A stretch of DNA of 64,000 nucleotides, taken from the NCBI RefSeq assembly GCF_023516595.1, contig NZ_JAMGBG010000052.1, forward strand, positions 1-64,000, written 5' to 3'. Below the pieces are notes generated by a model. It had not been told where the DNA came from and made no database searches. It saw nothing but the letters and a program-made list of their open reading frames with translations. Origin of the DNA: Streptomyces neyagawaensis (GTDB lineage Bacteria > Actinomycetota > Actinomycetes > Streptomycetales > Streptomycetaceae). Below, in pieces: positions 26,694-34,998 of this stretch. Both the position numbers and the translations under genes were made by a program. The first letter of the stretch is position 1. Every line of letters starts with the position of its first letter.

Positions 26694-29600
26694 TCAGGCG
26701 GGGTTCGGAGCGGGGCGCTTGTACATCCTCGTCGCCGTGATCTCGCTGTGTACCGACTCTCCCGCCCGGGGCTGCTGCGGCAGTCCCGGGCGGAGGTGTT
26801 CCTCGACGCTGATGTACTTCAGGCCGGCGCGGAGGTCGGCGTCGTTGCGGAGGCGGATGACCAGGGGGAACTCGGCCAGGGCGGTCGTGTCGAAGAGACC
26901 GGTCGTGTAGAGGAGCTGGACGCCGAGGGCGTCCGACACCGCCCGCTGCAGCTCCAGCAGGTACGTCGCGTTGGCCCGGCCGATGGGGTTGTCGAGGAAC
27001 AGGGTGCCGGCGTGGCGGTGCCTGTCGCGGCCCCGGTCGTTGCTGCGGAGCGCGGCCATCGTGCAGTACAGGGCGATGGCGGCGGTGAGCAGCTGGCCGC
27101 CGGAGAAGACGTCGCCCATCTGTCCCACGGGGACGCGCTCGGCGCGGAGCACGGCGTCGGGCTTGAGGATCTCGACGGCGACGCCCTTCGGCTGGAGGGC
27201 CGCGCTGACGCCGCGCAACAGCAGGGACATGCCGTCGCGCCGCATGTCGGAGTTCTTCTTGACGGCCGCGCGGGTCGCTTCGTCGACGACCTCGCCGAGC
27301 CGCTCGGTGAGCGTCGCCTGATCGGGTTCCTCGAAGCGGATGCGGAGGAACTCCTGGCCGGACCACTCCCCCAGGCCCTCGGGGAGCCTGGACAGCCGCT
27401 GGGCCGAGCGCAGGGTGGCGAGCGCCGACTCCACGAGTCCCCGTAGCCGGTCCACGATCGAGTCGCGGTTTCGCTCCAGCTGCGCCAGCTCGTCGGTGAG
27501 GACCCGCAGCCGGGGCGCGAAGGCGTCCGCCCACTTCTGGGCGTGCTCGGGCAGCGCGGAGGCGGGCAGCTCACGGATCTGCTGCCGCGCCGGGGTGCGC
27601 ACCTGCTCATAGCGGGTGGAGTTGGCATGCCGTACGAGGATGTCGCTCGCCTCGCGCACCGCGCCCTCGGCGGCGGAGAGGTCGGCGGCGCAGCCGCGCA
27701 GGGAGCGGCGGGCCTCGGCGGCGGCCTTGCGCGACTCTTCGAGGCCGCCCGGGTAGGGCTCGGGTTCCTCCTGGTCGTCGTCCGGGGTGTGGTCGCGCAG
27801 GAGGTCCCGGAGCAGGGCGGCGGTCTCGTCGAAGCCGCCTGCCGCGTCCTCGGCGGCGCGGTGGGCCGCCAGCAGCTCCGCGTGGGCCTCGCGGGCCTGG
27901 GCCAGCGCCTCGGTACGGGAGGCGAGTTCGGTGGTGGCGGTGCGCAGCAGGGCCTGGGCGTGGTCGGCGTCGCGCGGGACCATCTCCTCGGGCAGCTCCG
28001 TGTGGGCCTCGCCGTCCTCGGGGGCGTGCCGTTCGGCCTCGCCGCGCAGCCGTCCGAGCTGTTCGCTCGCCGTCGACATACGGGTCTCCAGCAGCTGCAC
28101 CAGCTCCTCGGCGCGGGCCGACGCGGCCTGCCGGGAGGGGCCGTCGGAGCCGTCGGGCGACTGGAGGAGCTGCTCGGCGCGGTTGCGGACCTTGTTGCTG
28201 AGCCGGTCCAGTTCCGCGCGGGCGGCGCTCTCGTCGCTCTCGGCCCGGGCCTGCTCGGCGCGCAGGTCGGCGCCCACGCCGACCTTCTCGTACACCTGGG
28301 AGGCGGCGCGGTAGGCCTCGCGGAGGGCGGCGAGGGGCTGCTTGGGCGCGTCGGTGTCCGCTTCCGGTACGTCGTCGGGGGCGCCCGCGATCTCCGCGCG
28401 CTCGGCGCGCAGCGCGCGTGCCGTACGGCGGGCGTCGTCGGCGGCACGCTGGGTGGCGCGGCGGTCCTCGTCGGCGGCGCGGGCCCGCTCCAGGCAGACC
28501 TGGGCGCGGGCCTCGGACTCGGCGGCCTCGTCGGCGAGTTCACGGAGCTTGACCTGCCAGCCGGCGCGTTCACGCAGCCGGAAGGCGAGTCCGGCGAGGG
28601 CATCGGCGGCGCGCCGGGCCTTCTGCGCGGCCTCCTGCCGTTCGTCCCGCACCTGGGCGGCCTCGGCCGCCGCCTCCTCGGCCTCCGCCCGCACGGTCCG
28701 GGCCTCTGCCAGCTCCGCCTCGGCCTCCTCGGCGAACGCGCGGGTCTCCGCCGCGGACGTGGCCAGCTCGGTGAGCCGGCCCGCCGGGCAGCCGGTGCGC
28801 CAGGAGGCTAGTCGCGCCGCGAGTTCCCGGTCCTTGCCGAGGCGTGCCGCGAGGGCCCGGATCTCCTCGTCGCGCTCGGTGGCGCGGGCGCGCAGTGCCT
28901 GGCGCTCCTCGTCGGCGGCGCGCTCGTCGTGCATGGCCGGGTTCGGCGGGACGAGGAACACCTCGGACGAGGCCCCGTGGCCCGCGTCCAGGGGCGGTGT
29001 GGGCGCGAGCAGGGCGGCGGCCGTGCCGACGGCGACGGCGGACCGCGGGAGGAGGGCCGCGTCGCTGAGCGCCGCGCGGGCGCGGACGTGCGAGTCGGGG
29101 TCGGTGATGATGACGCCGTCGACCAGCTCCGGGCGCGCGGCGAGCACGCGCGCGTGGTCGGCGGGGTCCACGGCCTGGGCGAGGTACCGCCAGCCGGGCA
29201 GGGCGGGGATGCCGTGCTCGCCGAGGAACTCGACGGTGGCCAGGACGTCGGGGCCGGGCGGCAGCAGTCCGCCGTCGCCGAGGGCACCGAGGATGCGGGA
29301 GTCGTCGGCCGCGGCGGTGCGCAGCTCGAAGAGGGTGCGCTCGGCGGAGGACACGTTCTCGTCGAGCAGCTCACGCAGCTCGTCCGCGAAGCGGTCCAGT
29401 TCCTCGGGGGTGAGGGGGCCCTCGGCCGGGGAACCGGAGGTGTCGGCACCGTCGGCCGCCGGTCCCGTCCGCTCCGGCTCGGCGGGCCTCGCGGCGGCCA
29501 CGCCGCCGGGGCCGTCGCCTGCGGTGCGGGGTACGGGCACCCCGGCCCGGCTCTTGCGGGCGGCGCCCGGCAGGCTCAGCAGTTCGGCGAGGCGCTCCTC

Positions 29601-31409
29601 CGCCGCGAGGGCCTCGGCGGTGCGCCGCTCCCCGTCGTACGCGCGCTCGGCGGCGACGGCGGCGTCGGCGGCGCGGGCGGCCGTCAGCTCCGCGCGGGCC
29701 TCGGCGGAGGCCGCCTCCCTGGCGTGCTCGGAGGCGCGTCGTGAGGCCTCCCGGGCGGTGTCCCAGGCGGCGACGGCGGTCTTCTCGGCGTCGCTGGCGG
29801 CGAGGGCGGCCCGGGCCGGATCGGCGTCGGGCGCACTGTCGTCGAGCCAGCCGGCCCGGACCGCCTCGGCGGTCTCCTGCTCGACCTCGCTGAGCCGCTG
29901 CTTCAGGTGCCCGATCTCGCTGCGGGCGCGCTGCGCCTCGGTGGCGGCGGCGGTGGAGTCCCGGTGGGCGGTCTCGCCGAGCTCCTGGAGGGCCGCCGAC
30001 CGCTCCTCGCCCTCGTTGGCGAGGTTCTCGGCGCTCTCGGCGGCCGCGTGCAGGGCCCGTACGAGGTCGACGGCGGCCTTGGCGCGGGCGGCGAGCGCGG
30101 GGGCCGCGTCCCGCTCGGCCTCCTGGATGGCGGCGGCCACGCGCGCGACGCGGTCGGCGGCGGCGCGGTGCCGGAGCACGGCCTCGGCGGCCTGCCAGGC
30201 GGAGTGCAGGGTCCGCGCGTCGGCCAGTTCCCGTTTCTGGGCGGCGGCCGACTTCTCGGCGGCGGCCAGCGCGAGGGAGGCGTGCCGGTAGGCGAGTTCC
30301 GCCGCGATCAGCGCGCTGCGCTCGCGGGCGCCCTCGGCGTGGGTGACCGCGTACGCGGCGGCCGTGACCCGCTGGGCCAGATCGGTGCCCCTGACCCGTT
30401 CCCGGGTGGCCCTGGCGGAGAGTCGCCGGGCCAGGGTGCGGGTCCGCCGCTCGGCGGCCGTGTGGATGTCACGCGCCCGTGACCGTGCCTCGGCGGCCTC
30501 CACGATCCGGCCGAGCAGGTCCACGGAACCGGCGGTGAAGTCGCGTTCGGCGATCAGCTCGGCCCGGCGTCCGAGCTTGTTGCCGAAACCGCCGACGAGG
30601 TCGGCGAGCCCGTCGGTGTCCCGGGTGTCCGTGACCGCGCGGAGCAGCAGGTCGGTGAAGTCGGAGTCCTTCTTCACCGCGAACAGGCCGGCGGCCTCGC
30701 CCTCGTCGGCGTTCATCTCCCGCTGGTAGCGGAAGAGTTCGGGGTCGAGGCCGAGGTCGGTCAGATGCTCGTTCCAGCGGTCGTGGATCTCCTCCCAGTG
30801 CACTTCGAGGTGCGGATACGCCTTGCCCGCCTCGGTGAGGGCGTCCCGGAACCCCTTCATGGTCCGCCGCCGCCCCTGCGCGCCGGAGGCGCCCTCGACG
30901 GGCGGCCGTACGGCGGTGGACTCGGCGACGGGGAGGTTGTCGAGGCTGAGGCCGGGGCCGGGCCGGAAGGAGTACCAGGCCTCGGCGAACTTGCGGGGGT
31001 CGTTGGAGACCTGGCGTCCGCGCCACTCGCTCACCTTGCCCACGACGACGCACTCACCGGTGAGGGTGTGCTGCCACTCCAACGCGACGTGTCCGCAGTC
31101 GTCGGCGAGCAGGAACTTGCGCAGCACGCCCGAGCTGGCGCCGCCGAGGGTGTTGCGGTGCCCCGGCAGCATCACCGAGAAGATCAGCTTGAGCAGGACC
31201 GACTTGCCGCCGCCGTTCTCCAGGAAGAGCACGCCCGCGGGTGCGGGCCGGCGCGGCGGCCCGGTGGGCTCCTCCTCGAAGAACTCCGCCTGCTGCGGCG
31301 CGGGGTCGGGCACCGGCTCGCCGACACCCCTCAGGTCCAGCACGGTGTCGGCGTAGCGCGCACCGGCCGGCCCGATGGAGTAGAGGCGGACCCGGGACAG
31401 CTCGTACAT
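26694..31409 (-). CDS. SMC-like ATPase, MksB/JetC type
   Basis: The 1571-residue protein has the layout of a structural-maintenance ATPase. The N-terminal Walker A LENGGGKS is at 63-70. Two very long Ala/Glu/Arg coiled-coil arms lie at about 290-640 and 840-1380. They flank a hinge-like globular region at about 700-830 (FLGEHGIPALPGWRYLAQAV). The C-terminal head has the signature FSGGQ near 1435 and Walker B LFLDNPIG near 1472. The Walker B reads DN where most SMCs have DE; I recall a DNP-type motif in MksB/JetC. Last gene of an operon with kleisin-like and MksE-like genes. The ATG has a weak ribosome binding site. No nuclease subunit gene follows. Confidence 0.85.
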   Translation of the reverse strand: MYELSRVRLYSIGPAGARYADTVLDLRGVGEPVPDPAPQQAEFFEEEPTGPPRRPAPAGVLFLENGGGKSVLLKLIFSVMLPGHRNTLGGASSGVLRKFLLADDCGHVALEWQHTLTGECVVVGKVSEWRGRQVSNDPRKFAEAWYSFRPGPGLSLDNLPVAESTAVRPPVEGASGAQGRRRTMKGFRDALTEAGKAYPHLEVHWEEIHDRWNEHLTDLGLDPELFRYQREMNADEGEAAGLFAVKKDSDFTDLLLRAVTDTRDTDGLADLVGGFGNKLGRRAELIAERDFTAGSVDLLGRIVEAAEARSRARDIHTAAERRTRTLARRLSARATRERVRGTDLAQRVTAAAYAVTHAEGARERSALIAAELAYRHASLALAAAEKSAAAQKRELADARTLHSAWQAAEAVLRHRAAADRVARVAAAIQEAERDAAPALAARAKAAVDLVRALHAAAESAENLANEGEERSAALQELGETAHRDSTAAATEAQRARSEIGHLKQRLSEVEQETAEAVRAGWLDDSAPDADPARAALAASDAEKTAVAAWDTAREASRRASEHAREAASAEARAELTAARAADAAVAAERAYDGERRTAEALAAEERLAELLSLPGAARKSRAGVPVPRTAGDGPGGVAAARPAEPERTGPAADGADTSGSPAEGPLTPEELDRFADELRELLDENVSSAERTLFELRTAAADDSRILGALGDGGLLPPGPDVLATVEFLGEHGIPALPGWRYLAQAVDPADHARVLAARPELVDGVIITDPDSHVRARAALSDAALLPRSAVAVGTAAALLAPTPPLDAGHGASSEVFLVPPNPAMHDERAADEERQALRARATERDEEIRALAARLGKDRELAARLASWRTGCPAGRLTELATSAAETRAFAEEAEAELAEARTVRAEAEEAAAEAAQVRDERQEAAQKARRAADALAGLAFRLRERAGWQVKLRELADEAAESEARAQVCLERARAADEDRRATQRAADDARRTARALRAERAEIAGAPDDVPEADTDAPKQPLAALREAYRAASQVYEKVGVGADLRAEQARAESDESAARAELDRLSNKVRNRAEQLLQSPDGSDGPSRQAASARAEELVQLLETRMSTASEQLGRLRGEAERHAPEDGEAHTELPEEMVPRDADHAQALLRTATTELASRTEALAQAREAHAELLAAHRAAEDAAGGFDETAALLRDLLRDHTPDDDQEEPEPYPGGLEESRKAAAEARRSLRGCAADLSAAEGAVREASDILVRHANSTRYEQVRTPARQQIRELPASALPEHAQKWADAFAPRLRVLTDELAQLERNRDSIVDRLRGLVESALATLRSAQRLSRLPEGLGEWSGQEFLRIRFEEPDQATLTERLGEVVDEATRAAVKKNSDMRRDGMSLLLRGVSAALQPKGVAVEILKPDAVLRAERVPVGQMGDVFSGGQLLTAAIALYCTMAALRSNDRGRDRHRHAGTLFLDNPIGRANATYLLELQRAVSDALGVQLLYTTGLFDTTALAEFPLVIRLRNDADLRAGLKYISVEEHLRPGLPQQPRAGESVHSEITATRMYKRPAPNPA

Positions 31410-31466
31410 GGTGGGGGACTTTCGCGGTCGTGAGGGTGGTTCGTGCGGAGACGTGGTGCGGGCGGG

Positions 31467-32345
31467 TCAGGAGTGGAACGGCAGCCCGGCGTCGGCCACC
31501 AGCTCCAGGTCGTCGGTGTCGTCGGGGGGCAGCAGGCTGGCCGTGCCGTCGGTGACCGGGACGATCCCCAGGTCGAGCAGTTCGGCCATCGCGGCGCTGC
31601 CCGCCATGTCCCGCACCTGGAGCTGGTAGCGGGCGGTCGTGCGGTACGTACCGCCGTTGTCGTCGCCCGTGCGCTGGAGGAACCCGGAGTCGGTGAGGAA
31701 GCCCACCGCCTTGCCGACGATGCCGGTGGTGGAACCGGCGAGTCGGCGGGCGTCCTTGGTGGCTCCGGTGGAGCTGCGTCTGGCCCAGATCCGCCAGGCG
31801 GCCTCCAGTCCGGGCGCGTCCGTCGCCGGGTCGGTGTTCTCCCCCTGCTCCTCGGCGCGTTCCTCCAGCCGCCGGCAGGCCTGCCGTACGAACGAGTCGA
31901 CCCCGTTCACCGACACGCGCCCGATGTACCCGTCGTCCGCGAGGTCCTCCGGGCGGGGGAACGCCATCGCGGCGACCGCGAGGTGGGCGAGCCCGTGCAG
32001 GAAGCGGTCCACGGAGTCGGCCGAGGTGCGCCGCGCGTAGTCCCCCATGCGGACGGCGAACACGGAGTCCTCGGCGGCCGTCACCGCCATCCCGGCTCTC
32101 GGTGACACCTCCAGCACCACCAGTCCGAGCCCGGTGGCGACGGCGTCGGCGAGCCGGGCGAAGGCCGGGTCCTCGCGGTAGCGGCGCAGCAGATCGCCGT
32201 ACTCCTGGTCGCGGGCGGGCTGGAGCTTGGGCTGGAGCCCGAAGGCGACGAGCCGCGCCGCGTCGGCGGCGTCGGCGGGGGTGACGGCGGCGGCCACCGG
32301 AGCGGGGGCGGCCTCCGGCTCACTCCACTCGACGTGCTCGCTCAC
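31467..32345 (-). CDS. MksE/JetB-like SMC accessory protein
   Basis: The 292-residue protein is predicted from context to be the small winged-helix (kite) subunit of the SMC-like complex. It begins with an acidic Ala/Pro-rich stretch (1-25). A helical core follows, and a winged-helix-like segment lies near 195-255 (GIVGKAVGFLTDSGFLQRTG, then YRTTARYQLQVRDMA). It ends in an acidic tail (DDTDDLELVAD). No catalytic motif is seen. The GTG at 32345 follows GAGGAGTCCCTGCC and overlaps the stop of a 52-codon upstream gene (GTGA). The SMC gene starts 57 bases downstream. The family call rests on gene order and architecture. Confidence 0.7.
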   Translation of the reverse strand: MSEHVEWSEPEAAPAPVAAAVTPADAADAARLVAFGLQPKLQPARDQEYGDLLRRYREDPAFARLADAVATGLGLVVLEVSPRAGMAVTAAEDSVFAVRMGDYARRTSADSVDRFLHGLAHLAVAAMAFPRPEDLADDGYIGRVSVNGVDSFVRQACRRLEERAEEQGENTDPATDAPGLEAAWRIWARRSSTGATKDARRLAGSTTGIVGKAVGFLTDSGFLQRTGDDNGGTYRTTARYQLQVRDMAGSAAMAELLDLGIVPVTDGTASLLPPDDTDDLELVADAGLPFHS

Positions 32346-32500
32346 GGCAGGGACTCCTCGGTCTTGGAACAGGTCTCGAAGTAGCTGTCGCCCCAGGTCT
32401 TGGAACCGGGGACGCCGACAGCGGGGGCAGGCGGCAGGCCGCGTTCGGCCGGGAACCGGCCGGGGGCGGGGTCCGGCCGGGGGCCCATGGTCGCTCTCAT
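32342..32500 (-). CDS. Small 52-residue protein coupled inside the SMC-like operon
   Basis: This short gene fills the gap between the kleisin-like and MksE-like genes exactly. Its ATG overlaps the upstream stop (ATGA at 32500-32497), GGAGG lies four bases before the ATG, and its TGA overlaps the downstream GTG (GTGA at 32345-32342). Most of its codons end in G or C. The product is Pro/Gly-rich in the first half and ends GSKTWGDSYFETCSKTEESL then P. No domain or membrane segment is recognised. A second in-frame ATG at codon 5 is an alternative start. The double overlap and the ribosome binding site suggest it is translated, perhaps as a complex subunit. Confidence 0.62.
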   Translation of the reverse strand: MRATMGPRPDPAPGRFPAERGLPPAPAVGVPGSKTWGDSYFETCSKTEESLP

Positions 32501-34023
32501 GCCGCCTCCGAACGGTCCGCCGCCATCCCGGCCGCGTCCAGCAGTGCCGTCCCCACGATGAGGTCGGCCCCGCCGAACTCCGGGTCGTCCAGCTCGGTCC
32601 CGTCGTCCACGGCGAAGAGCAGCTTCTCCTCGCCCTGCCGGTAGGCCGTGCCGACCGGGGGGCTGGCCGCGTGCACGGCCAGCAGGGCGACGAGATAGGG
32701 CAGTTCGGGGTCGGACCGCCGGGCCTCGGCGAGCAGTCCCGACAGCCGTCGGGGCGCGTCGGCGGGGAGGTCAAGCAGCCGCATCGCCGCGGCCAGCTGC
32801 TCCTCGCTGAACCGGCTGTCGTCCGGGGTGGCGATCAGGTCCGGCTCCGGCATCTCCGCACCCAGGTGCTCCCGCTCCACCGGGGGTGTGAACAGGAGGT
32901 CGACGAGGTCCCCGAGCCGCGGGGATCCCGGCGTACGCAGCCCCGTCCCACGGGCGAAGAACGCGTCGGTCACCCGCCGGGCCTGCTCCACGGGCAGCGG
33001 CAGCAGCGGTGCGAGCAGATGGCCGTACAGGTCGGTCCCCGAGGTCGTCATGGGGGTGGCGAAGGCCTGCCGGTCCTGCTCCGCGCGGAACAGGGGGCCG
33101 GCCTCCAGCAGCCGGGACTGCAACTGGGTGTGCCGCCGGATGCAGTCCTTGACGATGTCGACGAGCTCGGCGGCGCGGCGCTTCTGCTCGGGGTCCTCGG
33201 ACTCGTCGCGGGCCTTGCGGATGTTGGTGAGGATCGCGTTCTCGTGGCGGTAGCGGTCGGCGACGTGGTCGAGCGCCTCGGCGATCATGTCGGGGACGGC
33301 CTGGAGCCAGTCGACCGCGCGGACGTTGCGCCGGGTGGCGTCCAGGGCCCTGCGGAGCGTCTCCGAGTACTGCACGGTCCGGTAGCGCGCCTGTTCGGCG
33401 GCGAGCTGGGCGTCGGCGAGCCGGCCCCGGCTGATGAGGACCTCCAGCTTGACCTCGGCGGCGATCTGCGCGCTGGTGACGTCGGTGTCGAGGGCGCCCA
33501 CGAGGACGTTGACGGCCTCGTCGGTCGTGCGGAGGTAGACACCGCCGCCGTAGCCGGGGACCTCCTCGATCAGCTTGAAGTCGTAGTCGCGGCGCACATA
33601 GGTGCCGTCGGAGGCGAAGGTGCCGTAGACGGCGCGGAACCCGCGGTCGACGCTGCCAACGTTGATCAGGTTCTCCAGGACCCAGCGGGCGACGCGCTCG
33701 TGCTCCTCGACGGGGCGCCGCGGGGCCTGGGCGGCGATACGGGGGATGAGCCGGGCGACGATCTGGTCGTGGTCGGCGCCGGTGTCGAAGTCCATGTTGA
33801 GCGTGACCAGGTCGATGGCGGCGAGGGCGACCTCCGCCATGCCGTACACCGAGTACTCACCCGCGAGGTTGGCCTTGCGCGCGTCGAGGTCGTGCAGCGG
33901 CGCGGTGCAGGCGAGCGCGCGCAGCCGCCGCGCCAGGCCCTCGTCGGCGGCCGGGCCCGGCGCCGGGCGCGGCCCCGCGCTGAGCTGGGGCGGAACGCTG
34001 TCCGTCGATACGGGTGAAGTCAC
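32497..34023 (-). CDS. MksF/JetA-like kleisin candidate
   Basis: The 508-residue protein is the first gene of the SMC-like operon and is placed as the kleisin. It begins with a Pro/Ala-rich stretch (1-30). A winged-helix-like N-terminal region follows (about 75-170, including RWVLENLINVGSVDRGFRAV and a beta wing DYDFKLIEEVPG). A long helical middle (190-330) then leads to a C-terminal domain ending DDPEFGGADLIVGTALLDAA, which could contact the ATPase head. The GTG at 34023 lacks a ribosome binding site but has TAATCT seven bases upstream, suggesting a leaderless transcript. I infer the family from order and architecture; no signature residue proves it. Confidence 0.7.
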   Translation of the reverse strand: MTSPVSTDSVPPQLSAGPRPAPGPAADEGLARRLRALACTAPLHDLDARKANLAGEYSVYGMAEVALAAIDLVTLNMDFDTGADHDQIVARLIPRIAAQAPRRPVEEHERVARWVLENLINVGSVDRGFRAVYGTFASDGTYVRRDYDFKLIEEVPGYGGGVYLRTTDEAVNVLVGALDTDVTSAQIAAEVKLEVLISRGRLADAQLAAEQARYRTVQYSETLRRALDATRRNVRAVDWLQAVPDMIAEALDHVADRYRHENAILTNIRKARDESEDPEQKRRAAELVDIVKDCIRRHTQLQSRLLEAGPLFRAEQDRQAFATPMTTSGTDLYGHLLAPLLPLPVEQARRVTDAFFARGTGLRTPGSPRLGDLVDLLFTPPVEREHLGAEMPEPDLIATPDDSRFSEEQLAAAMRLLDLPADAPRRLSGLLAEARRSDPELPYLVALLAVHAASPPVGTAYRQGEEKLLFAVDDGTELDDPEFGGADLIVGTALLDAAGMAADRSEAA

Positions 34024-34030
34024 GGTGCAC

Positions 34031-34036
34031 AGATTA
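34031..34036 (-). promoter_or_regulatory. -10 element for a leaderless transcript of the SMC-like operon
   Basis: On the minus strand TAATCT ends seven bases before the GTG start at 34023. Transcription would therefore begin at or next to the start codon. No Shine-Dalgarno sequence is present. The -35 region is not clear. The gap to the GntR gene is only 68 bases. Confidence 0.5.
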
Positions 34037-34091
34037 GGTCCTGGGTCTGACACCGACCCAAATCGCTGCGCCGGGCGGGGCCGGAACGCAC

Positions 34092-34787
34092 TCAGGACAC
34101 GTCGGCCACCCGGCGGCCGTAGACCTCGACCAGGCCCCGCAGCGAGTCGTCGAGGTACTCGGCCAGCATCTCCTCGGCCCGGTCGCGTTCGCCCCGCTGG
34201 AGCGTCCCGAGGATCAGCTGGTTCCGTGCCAGGTACGGCTCGTAGAGCTTGCGCGGGTTGTCCACCACGTGGAACGCGAGGCGCAGTTCGGCGAAGACGC
34301 TGCGCATGAGTTCGTCGGTGCGGGCGCTGCCCGCGAGGGCGACCAGCTCGCGGTGGAAGTGGATGTTGGCGGTGGAGACGCCCTTCCAGTCGCCCTCCCG
34401 CGCCTGCCGCTGACCGTCGGCGACCGCCTCGGCGAGCCCGTCGAGGCCGTACGGCGGCTCGCCGAGCCCCCGGACGACGGCGCACTCCACGAGCCGGCGG
34501 GTGCGGTAGATGTCCTCGACGTCCTGGACGGTGAGGACCCGTACGAAGACCCCGCGGTTGAGCTCGTGCACGAGGAGCCGTTCATGGGTGAGCAGGCGGA
34601 ACGCCTCCCGGAGGGTGTTGCGGGAGACCCCGAGGGCGCCGCCGATGCTGTCCTCGGACAGGCGGGTGCCCGGCGGGAAGAAGCCTTCGGCGATGCGACT
34701 CCGGAGGATGTCCGAAACCCGCTCGGCGGTGCTGGTGCGGCCCAGCAGGGCCCGGTCGTCGGCGAGTCCCGTCAGTTCGGCGGCCAT
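34092..34787 (-). CDS. GntR-family regulator, FCD (FadR) subgroup
   Basis: The 231-residue regulator has an N-terminal winged helix-turn-helix (about 20-85, LSEDSIGGALGVSRNTLREAFRLL) and a C-terminal all-helical FCD ligand domain (about 95-220). The FCD metal-binding histidines are represented by FHRELVALAGS and the later FHVVDNPR. It is divergent from the MFS-ycsI-pxpABC genes, with a perfect palindrome in the shared promoter region. It probably represses them and is released by an organic acid such as 5-oxoproline. It lies 68 bases upstream of the SMC-like operon on the same strand, so read-through into that operon is possible. Confidence 0.9.
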   Translation of the reverse strand: MAAELTGLADDRALLGRTSTAERVSDILRSRIAEGFFPPGTRLSEDSIGGALGVSRNTLREAFRLLTHERLLVHELNRGVFVRVLTVQDVEDIYRTRRLVECAVVRGLGEPPYGLDGLAEAVADGQRQAREGDWKGVSTANIHFHRELVALAGSARTDELMRSVFAELRLAFHVVDNPRKLYEPYLARNQLILGTLQRGERDRAEEMLAEYLDDSLRGLVEVYGRRVADVS

Positions 34788-34831
34788 GCGCCGAATTCAA
34801 CCGCAGTCATCAGAACGAGACAACATGGGTA

Positions 34832-34861
34832 TTGAAGGATCGTTCAACGATCCTCTACCTT
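34832..34861 (+). promoter_or_regulatory. Promoter with embedded GntR-type operator for the pxp operon
   Basis: TTGAAG (34832-34837) and TACCTT (34856-34861) are 18 bases apart. The spacer is almost filled by the perfect 19-base palindrome AGGATCGTTCAACGATCCT at 34836-34854, centred on the C at 34845. Its core GATCGTTCAACGATC looks like known FCD-type GntR operators. Binding there would block RNA polymerase directly. Confidence 0.75.
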
Positions 34862-34998
34862 GCTGGAAAGGCGCCCCGAATCACGCCACGGTTCGCCCCA
34901 CCCGACGCGACACCCGACACGGCACCACGGCACCACGGCACGGCACGACGGCACGGCTCACCCCTCACGCACCCTCCGTCCCTCATTGCGAGGTGCTC

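Noticed and set aside
27543..28811. Long plus-strand frames opposite the SMC gene
   Set aside because: Low-complexity Gly/Ala/Leu translations antisense to the coiled-coil codons of the ATPase.
34092..34787. GntR gene considered as a JetD or operon member of the SMC system
   Set aside because: It has clear winged-helix and FCD domains, no TOPRIM motif, and a better link to the divergent pxp operon.
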